DNA of 64,000 nucleotides, taken from the NCBI GenBank assembly GCA_965216205.1, contig OZ244139.1, forward strand, positions 6,200,001-6,264,000, written 5' to 3'. The notes below the pieces were generated by a model that searched no databases, was not told where the DNA came from, and saw nothing but the letters and a program-made list of their open reading frames with translations. Made by a program: the position numbers and the translations under genes. Below are positions 55,764 to 64,000 of this stretch, one piece after another (position 1 is the stretch's first letter; each line of letters begins with the position of its first letter). The stretch comes from CADEDH01 sp965216205 (GTDB taxonomy: Bacteria > Actinomycetota > Acidimicrobiia > Acidimicrobiales > SZUA-35).

Positions 55764-58532
55764 CTACCGGTCGGCCTGCTCGACCCGGAGCGGTGGGCTG
55801 AACCGGCTGTCCGGGGCACGAACCGCAGCGTCGACCGCCGCCTGCTGGGCGGGCTCGAGCTCGAAGTCGATGCGACCGTCGTAGCCGCGGTCGAACCACA
55901 CGATCGCACCGAGCTGGTCGAGATCGGCGAACCAGTCCATGGCGTCGGTCACCCATGCGGCCGGATCACCGCCGTTGGTGCCGGTGCCGATCTCGGCGAA
56001 CATGACCGGCTTGTCGAACGACGCCAGCAGCTCGTAGGTGTCGGCGAAGACCCACTCGGCGGTCACCCACGACGACCAGGCAGGGTCGTAGTCGTCCCAG
56101 TTGAAGCCCGAGGTGGCCACCCAATCGACGTAGTCGTCGCCTGGGTAGGCGGCCTCGACGCCCCGGCCCTCGTCGAACGAGGCCAGCGTGTTGATCGACC
56201 AGACGAAGCTCACGTTGTGGGCCCCCGCCGCCCGGAACCGGTCGACGACGTGACGCCACCCGGCGACGTAGGTCTCGGCGGTGTTGCCGTTGACACCGAC
56301 CGACCACGGGTACCAGTGACCGTTCATCTCGTGGAATGGGCGGAGGAGGATCGGGTCGCCGTAGTCGGCCGCCGCCTCGGCCCACGAGTCGATGTAGTCG
56401 TCGTGGTCGCCGCGGGCGATGGCGGCCATGTTGCCGAGGTCCTGCTCCGCCAGTTCATAGGACCCGTCCGGCTTGGCCCACGCCTCCCACGACACCAGCG
56501 GCACCATGCCACGGTCAGCCACCTCGGCCAGCCAGTCGCCGCGGAAGCGGCTGTCGCCCGAGCCCCACTGCTGATACCAGTGCACCACCTGGGGTGTGGT
56601 CACCTCGTCGGCCCACCGGTCGATGTCGGCCAGATCGTGGGGGAGCGCATCGGAGGCAAACCCCACGTAGATGCCGTCGGCCGCCGCAGCCCGGGTCGGG
56701 CCGGCGTCGAGCGTCGCACCGCCCGACGCCTCGTCCTCGGCGCCGGCCGCGACGTCCCGGTCGGCCCCGGGATCGGAGTCGGACCCGGGCTCGGGTCCTG
56801 ACCGGGAGTCGGGGTCGGGGAGGATCGCCGGGCCCACCACCACGGTGTCGCCCAGCTCGTTGGTCTCGAAGCGTGCGTCGACGAGCGTCGGGTCGTAGGG
56901 AGCGAACGAGGCGTACAGGCCCGTCGGAGGCTCCCAGGAGAAGCGGGTCACCGCCACCGATCCGGCCGCCAGGGCGATGGCGAGGGTGGCCACGACGGTC
57001 TGCAACGCGGCCGGCCAGCGGTGACGGATCCCGATCCGCGACAGCGGGCCGATGGCAAGCACGGCCAGGAGCGCGGCCCACACCATCGCGAGGTCGGAGC
57101 CGCCCGTTCGGCGGTCGACCACTGCGAACAGCATCGTCGCCACCAGGCCGATCGGGAACAACAGACCGATGAAGACCAGGGCATTGATCTTCGGGAGGTT
57201 CGACTTCGCCGTCACCGATCCTCGAGCGACATGGGCGCGGAACGTCCTCGCGGCGGCGACGAAGAACACCGTCGGCAAGAGGGCGGCGGTGAGCCGGACC
57301 GACCTGATCGCGCCGCGGACCCCGGCCCATCGGATGAGCACGACGCCCAGCACCAGCAACCAGGGCGCGATGTGGGCTGCCTGCGACGACCAGCCCGCGT
57401 CGCTCGCGAACACGCTGAGCCGGCCCAGGATCCACGCCGGCGGTCCGAGCAGCAGCAGTAACTGCACCATCGCCACCGGGTACGAGAGCAGGGTGTGGGT
57501 GTAGTGCACTCGCGCCCGCCAGCTCAGCTCACGCCTTCGCCACGGGGGATCGTGGCGAAGGATGAGAAGCGAATCGGTCGACCACCGCAGCCGTTGGCGG
57601 GCGTACTCGGCGGCGGTCTTCGGCGCGATGCCGACGGTGACCGGCTCGGGATGGAAGACGCTCTTCCAGCCTGCGGCGTGGAGTCGGATGGACGTGTGCA
57701 GGTCCTCGACGATGCTCCACTCGGAGAACCCACCGATCCTCACGAGCGCCTCCCGCCGGTAGAGGACCCCATTGCCGGTGGAGAAGGCGAGCCCGTGCCG
57801 GTCGCGGGCGGGTTGCGTCGCTCGATAGAAGACCGGCTCGGTCGGGTTCAACACGTCGCGGCGGCTGCCCTCGAACTCCTGCGGGGTGGTCACGAACGCG
57901 ACCTCGTCGTGGCGGAACCAGCCGAGGAGGTGCCAGGCAACGTCGGGTCTGACCTGGTGGTCGGCGTCGATCGTGAGGATCGCCTCACTTCGGCAGACCC
58001 GGAGCGCACTGTTCAGGTTGCCAGCCTTGCCTCTCGGCCCGGTGGTCCGGGTCAGGCACTCCACCCCGAGGCGGGCGCAGAGCTGCTCCACCGCGCGCCA
58101 GTCGGCCCGCCCGGCCATCCACCCGTCGTTGCAGACGATGACCCGAACCGGCCAGTCGATCGCCTTCGCCGCGGCGATCGTCCGTTCGAGGAGCTCGATC
58201 GGCTCGCTGGCCACGGGGATCAGGACGTCGATCGTCGCCAGCGGGTCTGGAGCCGGCGGCCGGCGCTCGGCATCGGTCCGGCCGGCGAAGAGCGCCGCCG
58301 ACAGCGACATCCAGACCACGAGCACGACCTCGACCGCAAACAGGACCCAACCGGCGGGGCCGACGTCGGGCAGCATCCGGGCCCGCCATACGAGGAGGTT
58401 GCCGCCGACGGCGAACAGCGCCACCGTCAGCGCGACATCGATCAGCGACTGGCGGCGAGGTGCGGTCGGGGTGCGGGGTGGCAGTCGGTACGCCGACCGC
58501 TCCGCCAGATCGCGCCCTCCCCGCATGTCCAC
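55764..58532 (-). CDS. Fusion of cellulose-synthase-like GT2 and GH26 glycan hydrolase
   Basis: 922 residues. Two N-terminal helices precede a cytosolic processive GT2 domain: VIVCNDGW, AILTIDADHQ (DxD), IVEDLHTS (TED-like) and QRLRW (QxxRW). Further helices follow; GSVTAK at ~438-443 resembles the FxVTxK gating loop of BcsA. If the hydrophobic stretch before it (ALLPTVFFVAAA) is an interface helix, seven true helices place the C-terminus outside. After a Ser/Pro/Asp-rich linker (~585-640) comes a GH26-like domain: acid/base E735 in RPFHEMNGHWYPW and nucleophile E847 in MFAEIGTG, with Trp-rich strands between. GH26 enzymes cut beta-1,4-mannan or mixed beta-glucan; so the polymer may be a mannan or glucan, made and trimmed by one protein. 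The GTG start is supported by TACAGT at six bases. Confidence 0.88.
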   Translation of the reverse strand: MDMRGGRDLAERSAYRLPPRTPTAPRRQSLIDVALTVALFAVGGNLLVWRARMLPDVGPAGWVLFAVEVVLVVWMSLSAALFAGRTDAERRPPAPDPLATIDVLIPVASEPIELLERTIAAAKAIDWPVRVIVCNDGWMAGRADWRAVEQLCARLGVECLTRTTGPRGKAGNLNSALRVCRSEAILTIDADHQVRPDVAWHLLGWFRHDEVAFVTTPQEFEGSRRDVLNPTEPVFYRATQPARDRHGLAFSTGNGVLYRREALVRIGGFSEWSIVEDLHTSIRLHAAGWKSVFHPEPVTVGIAPKTAAEYARQRLRWSTDSLLILRHDPPWRRRELSWRARVHYTHTLLSYPVAMVQLLLLLGPPAWILGRLSVFASDAGWSSQAAHIAPWLLVLGVVLIRWAGVRGAIRSVRLTAALLPTVFFVAAARTFRAHVARGSVTAKSNLPKINALVFIGLLFPIGLVATMLFAVVDRRTGGSDLAMVWAALLAVLAIGPLSRIGIRHRWPAALQTVVATLAIALAAGSVAVTRFSWEPPTGLYASFAPYDPTLVDARFETNELGDTVVVGPAILPDPDSRSGPEPGSDSDPGADRDVAAGAEDEASGGATLDAGPTRAAAADGIYVGFASDALPHDLADIDRWADEVTTPQVVHWYQQWGSGDSRFRGDWLAEVADRGMVPLVSWEAWAKPDGSYELAEQDLGNMAAIARGDHDDYIDSWAEAAADYGDPILLRPFHEMNGHWYPWSVGVNGNTAETYVAGWRHVVDRFRAAGAHNVSFVWSINTLASFDEGRGVEAAYPGDDYVDWVATSGFNWDDYDPAWSSWVTAEWVFADTYELLASFDKPVMFAEIGTGTNGGDPAAWVTDAMDWFADLDQLGAIVWFDRGYDGRIDFELEPAQQAAVDAAVRAPDSRFSPPLRVEQADR

Positions 58533-58538
58533 CCGATC

Positions 58539-58544
58539 ACTGTA
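58539..58544 (-). promoter_or_regulatory. -10 hexamer, leaderless start of GT2-GH26 gene
   Basis: On the minus strand TACAGT, six bases (gatcgg), then GTG at 58532. The start codon is followed directly by a second possible start, Gly-Asp-Met order GTG GAC ATG. Confidence 0.5.
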
Positions 58545-58705
58545 GATGCAGGTTGAAACAGCAAGATCCGTGATGGTGTCGATTCCCCATCCGATCGGGT
58601 CCGGACACGGTGCTTCGGGCCTGTCGAGAGTGGGCTGTCATGCAGTTGTGACGTTGCAGAGCGTTTCGTTGCACACTCGACGACGTCCACGTCTCGTCGC
58701 GGCGG

Positions 58706-58711
58706 CACACT
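58706..58711 (+). promoter_or_regulatory. -10 hexamer, leaderless start of Nei-like gene
   Basis: CACACT, six bases, then GTG at 58718, which gives the exact VPEGDT N-terminus needed for catalysis. This independently fixes the start and so supports the spacing rule. Confidence 0.6.
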
Positions 58712-58717
58712 GGGGAC

Positions 58718-59626
58718 GTGCCCGAGGGTGACACCATCCACCGGGCGGCCAGCCGGATTCGGGCCGCCCTCGCCGGTCGGGCGATCGTCGGCTACCGGGG
58801 TCCCCGACTCGGCGTCCACGCGCCGGAGCGGGGCACGGTCGTGGAGGACGTGGCCGCCCGGGGCAAGTTCCTCCTGATCCGCTTCGACGACGGCACCACC
58901 CTCGAGACCCACATGCGGATGACGGGGAGCTGGCACCTGTACCGCCGAGGCGAGCGGTGGCGTCGGGGGCGGAGCACCGCACGGGTGGTGATCGAGACCG
59001 ATGCGTGGATCGCCGTCTGCTTCGCCGCTCCCCACGCCGAGCTCCGGTCGACCGCCGCGCTCGATCGTGCGCTCGGCCGCGCCGCCGACGGCCCCGATAC
59101 CAGCGCCACCGAACGAGGGCGGCCGCCGATGGATCCGAGGCGGGCGGGACCGGAGCGCTTGGGGCCCGACCTGACAGCGGAGGACCCCGACCTCGGCGAG
59201 GTCGTCGCCAGGATCGGCCTCCTCGCCACTCCCGGCACACCGGTGGTGACCGTGCTGCTCGATCAGCGGCTGTTCGCCGGCGTCGGCAACGTGTTCAAGA
59301 GCGAGGTGCTCTTCGCCTGCAACCTCCATCCGGAGACCCCGATCGGGACGGTCGATGCCTCGACGCGGCGTCACCTGGCCGAGGTCGCCCACCGCCAGCT
59401 ACGAGCAAATCTCGGACCCGGTCCACGGACGACGGTCCCCGGAGGCCTCGCCGTGTACGGTCGGGCCGGCCGACCGTGCCGGCGGTGCGCCACACCGATC
59501 GAGTACGGTCGCCACGGCCCCCACGCCCGCAGCACCTACTGGTGCCCCCGCTGCCAGCCGGTGCCCGAGCCCGGTACCGGTGGTGGGCCTCAGCCGGCGC
59601 CGGGGCGGACCACCCCCGACTCGTAG
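58718..59626 (+). CDS. Fpg/Nei family DNA glycosylase (Nei2-like)
   Basis: 302 residues. The catalytic N-terminus PEGD follows the removed first residue: Pro as nucleophile and Glu as acid. Other features are GKFLLIRFDDGTTLETHMRM, the H2TH part FAGVGNVFKSEVLF with its Lys/Asn, and a zinc finger with CRRC and CPRC pairs. The enzyme removes oxidised bases and nicks the DNA in base excision repair. A ~30-residue Asp/Arg/Pro-rich insertion lies between the two domains (DGPDTSATERGRPPMDPRRA). The end overlaps the convergent response-regulator gene by 37 bases. Nei2 subtype is assigned by its helix-two-turn-helix and finger spacing and is less sure than the family. Confidence 0.92.
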   Translation: MPEGDTIHRAASRIRAALAGRAIVGYRGPRLGVHAPERGTVVEDVAARGKFLLIRFDDGTTLETHMRMTGSWHLYRRGERWRRGRSTARVVIETDAWIAVCFAAPHAELRSTAALDRALGRAADGPDTSATERGRPPMDPRRAGPERLGPDLTAEDPDLGEVVARIGLLATPGTPVVTVLLDQRLFAGVGNVFKSEVLFACNLHPETPIGTVDASTRRHLAEVAHRQLRANLGPGPRTTVPGGLAVYGRAGRPCRRCATPIEYGRHGPHARSTYWCPRCQPVPEPGTGGGPQPAPGRTTPDS

Positions 59627-60252
59627 GCCATGACCACCGCCTGGACCCGGTCCCGCACGTCGAGCTTCGTGAGCACGCGGCCAACGTGGGTCTTGATCGT
59701 GGTCTCGCTCACGAACAGCTTCGCCGCGATCTCGGCGTTGGAGAGGCCCTGGGCGAGCTCCACCAGCACCTCCGACTCGCGCTCGGTGAGGCTGCCGATC
59801 AGCTCCCGACCCCGGCTGGTCCCGGCCGGGGGCTCCGTGGTCTGGAACCGCTCGATCAGACGCTTGGTGATCGACGGGGCGAGCAGCGCCTCACCGTCGG
59901 CCACCACCCGGATCGCAGCGATGAGCTGATCGGCTGGGGTGTCCTTCAGCAGGAAGCCGCTGGCGCCGTGCTGGAGGGCGGCGAACACGTACTCGTCGAG
60001 GTCGAACGTGGTGACGATGATCACCTTCGTATCGGTCCCAGGCCCGAGCTTGCTGGTCGCCTCGACGCCGTCCATCTCGGGCATCCGGACGTCCATCAGG
60101 ACCACGTCGGGGCGGCGGGCCCTGACCAGGTCGAGGGCGGCCCGCCCGTCGCTTGCCTCGCCCACCACCTCGAAGTCGGGCTCCGACTCGAGGATCATCC
60201 GGAAGCCGGTCCGCACCAGCTCCTGATCGTCGACGATCCCGATGCGGATCAC
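59590..60252 (-). CDS. NarL/LuxR-type response regulator
   Basis: 220 residues. Receiver: DDQ at 8-10, phospho-acceptor D54 in VVLMDVRMPEMDG, and the Lys in FLLKDTPADQL. The C-terminal LuxR helix-turn-helix runs LTERESEVLVELAQGLSNAE then IAAKLFVSETTIKTHVGRVL. The GTG overlaps the kinase stop (GTGA), so the two are made together. With the DesK-type histidine kinase it forms a standard actinobacterial pair; such pairs often control membrane or envelope stress and ABC exporters. The target genes are not adjacent. Confidence 0.94.
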   Translation of the reverse strand: MIRIGIVDDQELVRTGFRMILESEPDFEVVGEASDGRAALDLVRARRPDVVLMDVRMPEMDGVEATSKLGPGTDTKVIIVTTFDLDEYVFAALQHGASGFLLKDTPADQLIAAIRVVADGEALLAPSITKRLIERFQTTEPPAGTSRGRELIGSLTERESEVLVELAQGLSNAEIAAKLFVSETTIKTHVGRVLTKLDVRDRVQAVVMAYESGVVRPGAG

Positions 60253-61574
60253 GTCGCCGCCGTCTGGTCGAGCGGGAGCGAGACCCGCACCGCGAATCCT
60301 CCGCCCAGCCTGGGGCCGGCCGAGAACTCGCCACCGAACACCTCGACCCGTTCCTGCATGCCTCGCAGCCCGTGCCCGCCCTGGTCGGTCGAGGCCGCCC
60401 CGTAGCCGTTGTCGATGATCGCCAGGTCGAGCGAGCTCGGCGTGTGGACGATCTCCACTGACGCTCGGGCGTTCCGGCCCCCGTGCTTCAGGACGTTCGT
60501 CAACGATTCCTGCACGATGCGGTACGCGGTCAGATCCACGGTGACCGGCAGGTCCCGCCCCGGCCGATCACGGCCCACACCGTTGCCGTTGCCGTCTCCG
60601 TTGCCGTTCCCGCGGATGTCCCCCGGCTCGCCCTCGCGTCCTCGATCGCGCTCGTCCCGCTCGGCGAGCGTCACGTCGAGCCCGGTCTCGGCGAGATCCT
60701 CGATCAACTCGGTCAGCCCGTCCAGCCCCGGTGCGGGGCGCCACGATTCATCCGGGTCGGTCCGGATCACCGAGAGGACGTGCCGCATCTCCCGGAGCGC
60801 GGTCCGCCCGGTCTCCTCGATCCGCCGCAGGGCGTCCCGGGTGGCCTCGGCGTCCCGGTCGAGGGTGCGCTGGGCACCCCCCGCCTGCACCACCACCACC
60901 GACAGGCCGTGGGCGACCACGTCGTGCAGCTCCCGGGCGATCCGGTTCCGCTCCTCGCTGCGTGCCCGTTCGCCCTCGGCGAGACGGGAGCGCTCCGCCT
61001 GCATCGCCCTGGCCTCGACCGCCTCGAGGTACGCCTCCCGCCGTCGCATGGTCCCACCGATCGCCACCGCGGCGGCGCTCATCAGCGCCACGAGGGGCAA
61101 CGCGTAGAACGGCGCGTCGCCGACGAGCACCCCCGCCAGCGTGAACAGCGACAGCACGGCGGTGAGGGCGATCGCCGCCCGTTGGCTGCGGACGCTGGTG
61201 GCGGCCGCTGCGGTGTAGAGCAGCAGCGTCATCGTGACGTAGTTGTCGGGCAGGCTCATGCTCCACGAAGTCATCTGCATCACCGCACCACCGACCACCG
61301 CGACGGTCGGGGTGAGCCGCCGAATCGGCACGAAGCCGGCCGGGCCGAGCACCACCAGCCAGTCGACCAGGCTCGACGGCGTCGCCACGACGTCCTCGTT
61401 CAACGCTGATTCGAGGTTCGCCATGGTCGCCAGCGTGCCGCCGGCGAGGACCAGGGCGAGGACGGTGTCGGCGAGCCAGGGTCGGTCGCGGACCCAGGCC
61501 GGGCACGTAAGCCCGGATCCGGCCAGCAGACCCTCGACGGCGGTCGGCCGTCGAGTCCCGAAGGTCCTGGTCAT
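60249..61574 (-). CDS. DesK/NarL-type sensor histidine kinase
   Basis: 441 residues. Several membrane helices in the first ~170 residues (LADTVLALVLAGGTLA, AAIALTAVLSLFTLAGVLVG, APFYALPLVALMSAAAVAIG) form the sensor. Then comes HisKA_3 with the phospho-acceptor His in RIARELHDVVAHG, and an HATPase domain with YRIVQESLTNVLKHGG and LAIIDNGYGAA then GHGLRGMQERVEVF. A Gly/Asn/Arg-rich insertion (GDIRGNGNGDGNGNGVGRDR) sits within the dimerisation-to-ATPase link. It would phosphorylate the regulator encoded downstream. The ATG has a GAGGG site; the signal is not apparent, as no dedicated extracytoplasmic domain is present. Confidence 0.93.
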   Translation of the reverse strand: MTRTFGTRRPTAVEGLLAGSGLTCPAWVRDRPWLADTVLALVLAGGTLATMANLESALNEDVVATPSSLVDWLVVLGPAGFVPIRRLTPTVAVVGGAVMQMTSWSMSLPDNYVTMTLLLYTAAAATSVRSQRAAIALTAVLSLFTLAGVLVGDAPFYALPLVALMSAAAVAIGGTMRRREAYLEAVEARAMQAERSRLAEGERARSEERNRIARELHDVVAHGLSVVVVQAGGAQRTLDRDAEATRDALRRIEETGRTALREMRHVLSVIRTDPDESWRPAPGLDGLTELIEDLAETGLDVTLAERDERDRGREGEPGDIRGNGNGDGNGNGVGRDRPGRDLPVTVDLTAYRIVQESLTNVLKHGGRNARASVEIVHTPSSLDLAIIDNGYGAASTDQGGHGLRGMQERVEVFGGEFSAGPRLGGGFAVRVSLPLDQTAAT

Positions 61575-61719
61575 GGTGCCCTCACGATGGCAACGCTACC
61601 GACCCGGCCCAGGGCTGTCATCGCCCACAGCGGCGACCAGGGGTCATCCTCGAGGAGGACCCGCGGGTGCCACCGGGCCCACCGGTTGCCGCGTGCGGCG
61701 CGCCGGACCCCGCTGGCCG

Positions 61720-61725
61720 TAGTGT
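61720..61725 (+). promoter_or_regulatory. -10 hexamer, leaderless start of cyclase/ATPase gene
   Basis: TAGTGT, six bases, then ATG at 61732 (followed by a second ATG). It is a clean example of the spacing rule. Confidence 0.55.
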
Positions 61726-61731
61726 GGGGCG

Positions 61732-64000
61732 ATGATGTGCGCATCATGCGGGCTCGATCTCGTGCCCGGCGCCCGATACTGCTCTACCTGCGGTGCTGCC
61801 CAGAGCGTCGCCGACGAGGAGCGGCGCGTCGTCACGGCGCTGTTCGCCGACATCGCCGGCTTCACCGCGCTGGCCGAGCACATGGACCCCGAGCGGGTGA
61901 AGCACCTGATCGACGGGGCGTTCGAACGTCTCGCCCGAGACATCACGGTGTTCGGCGGCGTGGTCGACAAGGTCCTCGGCGACGGGATCATCGCCCTGTT
62001 CGGGGCGCCGGTGGCCCACGAGGACGACGCCGAGCGGGCTGTCCGGGCCGCCCTGCGGATGCACCAGACGCTCGACAGCGTCACCTCCGAGCTCGTGCCC
62101 AAGCTGCAGATGCGGATCGGCGTCAACACCGGCGAGGTGCTCGTCGGAACCACCACCGCCAGCGGCGATTACACGGCCATGGGCGACGTGATGAACTCCG
62201 CCAGCCGGCTCCAGGAGCTCGCGACGCCGGGCGACACGCTCGTGGGGGAGGCCACCAGGGCCGCCACGGTCGAGGCGATCGCCTACCGGTCGGTCGGCTC
62301 GCTTCCCGCCCGGGGTCGGGAGGCGCCCATCCAGGCGTGGGTCGCGATCCAGGCCATCCGCCCGCCCGGCGTGCACCGCCAGCACGGCGACGTGTTCGTC
62401 GGTCGTCGCCACGAGTTGGAGCTCCTGGCGGCCCAGGCCCGTCTCGCGGTCGACGGTCGACGGGCTCAGCTCTCGGTGGTGTTCGGTGAGGCGGGCATGG
62501 GGAAGACCCGGCTCGTCAACGAGGCGGCGGCGTCGATGGCCGCCCACGCCGGGGCCCGGGTGATCGACGGGCGCTGCCTCCCCTACGGCGAAGCCAACGT
62601 GTGGTGGCCGGTGGCCGACCTCGTCCGCCACCTCTTCGACCTCCCCGACGAGCTCACCCCCGCCTCAGCCGACACCGCACTCCGGGCCGCCCTCACCGAG
62701 CACCTGATCGACGGCCCGGAGGGATCGATCGATCGGTACACAACGGCCCTCCTCCACGCCTTCGGCTACGAGACCCCGCTCCGGGGCGGCGACCGGCAAC
62801 GCAACCGCTCCGAGGTGATCCTCGCGTTCACCACCGTGCTCGAAGCGGAGCTCGCGGAGCGGCCGGTCGTGATCGTCCTGTCCGACATGCACTGGGCCGC
62901 CGAGGTGGTGTGGGAGCTGGTCGACCACGTGCTCACCGAGCTGGCCCGGTCGCAGCTCATCCTCCTCACCACCGCCCGGTCCACCGAGCACGACCGGTTG
63001 CCGAGCGGCCGCCATGGTCTGTCGGCGATCCAGCTCGGCCCGCTCGACGATCAGGCCGCCCGCGAACTGCTCGGGCAGGTCGGTGTCGACCTGCCCGACA
63101 CCCTGGCCGCCCAACTGGTGGACCGGAGCGGCGGTAACCCGTTCTTCCTCGAGGAGCTCGCCGAGCTGGTCGTCAAGGACGGCAGCTACCTGATCGACGA
63201 TGACTCCGACGACCACCGGCTGGAACCGGCCGAGCTGCCGGCGACGCTCCGGGGCATCGTCGCCGCCCGGCTCGACGCGCTCGAAACCGGCGAGCGGGCC
63301 CTCCTCGAAGACGCTGCGGTGCTCGGCCGAACCGGTCCGATCGACGGCCTGGCCACCCTCGCCAAGCAGGCCCACGGCGTAACGTCGATCGACACGTTCC
63401 TGGCCGGCCTCGTCGACAAGGACCTCCTCGAGACGTCGGGGACCCGCTACCGGTTCGTGTCGAACCTCGTGCGCGATGTCGCCTACGGCCGGCTGACCAA
63501 GACGCTGCGGGCCCAGCAGCACTACAACATCGCCCGCTACCTGGAGGAGCAGCAAACCTCCAGCGAGGTGCGGAACTCGGTGGTGGTGGCGATCGCAGAG
63601 CACTTCCGGGCCGCGGCCCACCTCTGCACCGAGCTGCCGGAGGTCGCCGGCGTCGATCGGGCCGACGCCATCAGCCGGGCGCTGTTCTGGCTCGAGCAGG
63701 CGGGCGAACGGGCGCTCGATGTCGGCGCTCCCCGCGACGCCGCCCGATGGTTCGAGTCGGGTATCGACCTCGCCCAGGACGACCGGTCGACGGCCACGTT
63801 CCTGTTCGGTCGTGCTCGGGCCCGGGCCGAGGTGCACGACGTGGCGGGGGCCCGAGCGGATCTCCAACGGCTCGAAGGCTTCGTGGATCTCGACCCCGTC
63901 GTGGTCGCCCGGGTCGTGCTCACCCAGGGCGAGGTCGACCGGAAGGCGGGCGACCTCGACCGGGCCGCAGCCCGGCTCCGGGAGGCCGCCGACCGGATGG
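61732..64000 (+). CDS. Adenylate/guanylate cyclase with AAA ATPase and TPR-like part (runs off the window)
   Basis: At least 756 residues; the frame is open to the window end. It starts with a zinc ribbon (CASCG and CSTCG pairs). The class III cyclase domain has ALFADIAGFTALAEHMDPER with its metal Asp, FGGVVDKVLGDGIIALFG with the second metal Asp and the K of substrate recognition, and YTAMGDVMNSASRLQELATP with Asn and Arg intact, so activity is likely. Then come an AAA NTPase (Walker A FGEAGMGKT, Walker B VVIVLSDMHWA) and a helical part. The K and D pair fits adenylate cyclase. Relatives are large signal-integrating regulators related to LuxR/MalT-type STAND ATPases. The overall output is unknown. 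Confidence 0.9.
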   Translation, partial: MMCASCGLDLVPGARYCSTCGAAQSVADEERRVVTALFADIAGFTALAEHMDPERVKHLIDGAFERLARDITVFGGVVDKVLGDGIIALFGAPVAHEDDAERAVRAALRMHQTLDSVTSELVPKLQMRIGVNTGEVLVGTTTASGDYTAMGDVMNSASRLQELATPGDTLVGEATRAATVEAIAYRSVGSLPARGREAPIQAWVAIQAIRPPGVHRQHGDVFVGRRHELELLAAQARLAVDGRRAQLSVVFGEAGMGKTRLVNEAAASMAAHAGARVIDGRCLPYGEANVWWPVADLVRHLFDLPDELTPASADTALRAALTEHLIDGPEGSIDRYTTALLHAFGYETPLRGGDRQRNRSEVILAFTTVLEAELAERPVVIVLSDMHWAAEVVWELVDHVLTELARSQLILLTTARSTEHDRLPSGRHGLSAIQLGPLDDQAARELLGQVGVDLPDTLAAQLVDRSGGNPFFLEELAELVVKDGSYLIDDDSDDHRLEPAELPATLRGIVAARLDALETGERALLEDAAVLGRTGPIDGLATLAKQAHGVTSIDTFLAGLVDKDLLETSGTRYRFVSNLVRDVAYGRLTKTLRAQQHYNIARYLEEQQTSSEVRNSVVVAIAEHFRAAAHLCTELPEVAGVDRADAISRALFWLEQAGERALDVGAPRDAARWFESGIDLAQDDRSTATFLFGRARARAEVHDVAGARADLQRLEGFVDLDPVVVARVVLTQGEVDRKAGDLDRAAARLREAADRM

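Overview
The window looks like a chromosomal stretch of a high-GC actinobacterium, most likely a member of the Acidimicrobiia (Ilumatobacter-like). The hints are GC of roughly 70% or more, frequent GTG starts, GTGA/TGATG stop-start overlaps, DUF2510 and SCO6745-type proteins, an F420-type oxidoreductase, a PAC2 protein, a SARP-type regulator and the coproporphyrin heme route (HemQ, HemE, CgoX-type oxidase). The placement is inferred from gene content, not from a marker-gene comparison.

Layout. 0-5.2 kb: the end of hemQ, then a tightly overlapping unit of an S1-domain protein, two unrecognised genes and glnD. 5.2-9 kb: a NUDIX hydrolase, a PAC2 protein, a GNAT enzyme and a PQQ-type sugar dehydrogenase lipoprotein. 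8.8-13.2 kb: a glycan or lipid-carrier locus (GtrA, two methyltransferases, an alpha/alpha-barrel protein, a GT4 glycosyltransferase). 13.3-18 kb: dtd, small housekeeping and unknown genes, and an endonuclease-like protein. 18-23.5 kb: a DrrAB-type exporter diverging from a large SARP/cyclase-like/NTPase/TPR regulator. 23.6-28.5 kb: esterase, an Lnt homologue with Ser in place of the catalytic Cys, hemG and hemE. 28.6-41.4 kb: HelD, an LLM oxidoreductase, a 1570-residue Lhr helicase, an FAD oxidoreductase with an ECF41 sigma factor, an OmpA-type lipoprotein and pgi.

41.4-47.8 kb is the most distinctive part: a complete lasso-peptide biosynthetic cluster of lower GC. It holds a 56-residue precursor, an ABC exporter, an unusually short cyclase, a separate RRE (B1) and leader peptidase (B2), an HPr-kinase-like tailoring kinase and a nucleotidyltransferase. 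Precursor, B1/B2, kinase and transferase lie on the plus strand; exporter and cyclase lie between them on the minus strand. The precursor ends in Ser, the residue that kinases of this type phosphorylate in paeninodin-type lasso peptides.

48-64 kb: a dienelactone hydrolase, a MacB/FtsX-type ABC system, a Ser/Thr kinase with a beta-propeller, a single polypeptide that fuses a cellulose-synthase-like GT2 to a GH26 glycan hydrolase, a Nei-type DNA glycosylase, a two-component system and the start of a cyclase/ATPase signalling protein.

Two window-wide patterns stand out. Many first genes have a TAnnnT-like hexamer ending exactly 6 bases before the start codon, the signature of leaderless transcription. 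Several intergenic gaps hold pairs of palindromic repeats. No gap without a gene exceeds 300 bases. I saw no tRNA, rRNA, CRISPR array, insertion sequence or prophage.
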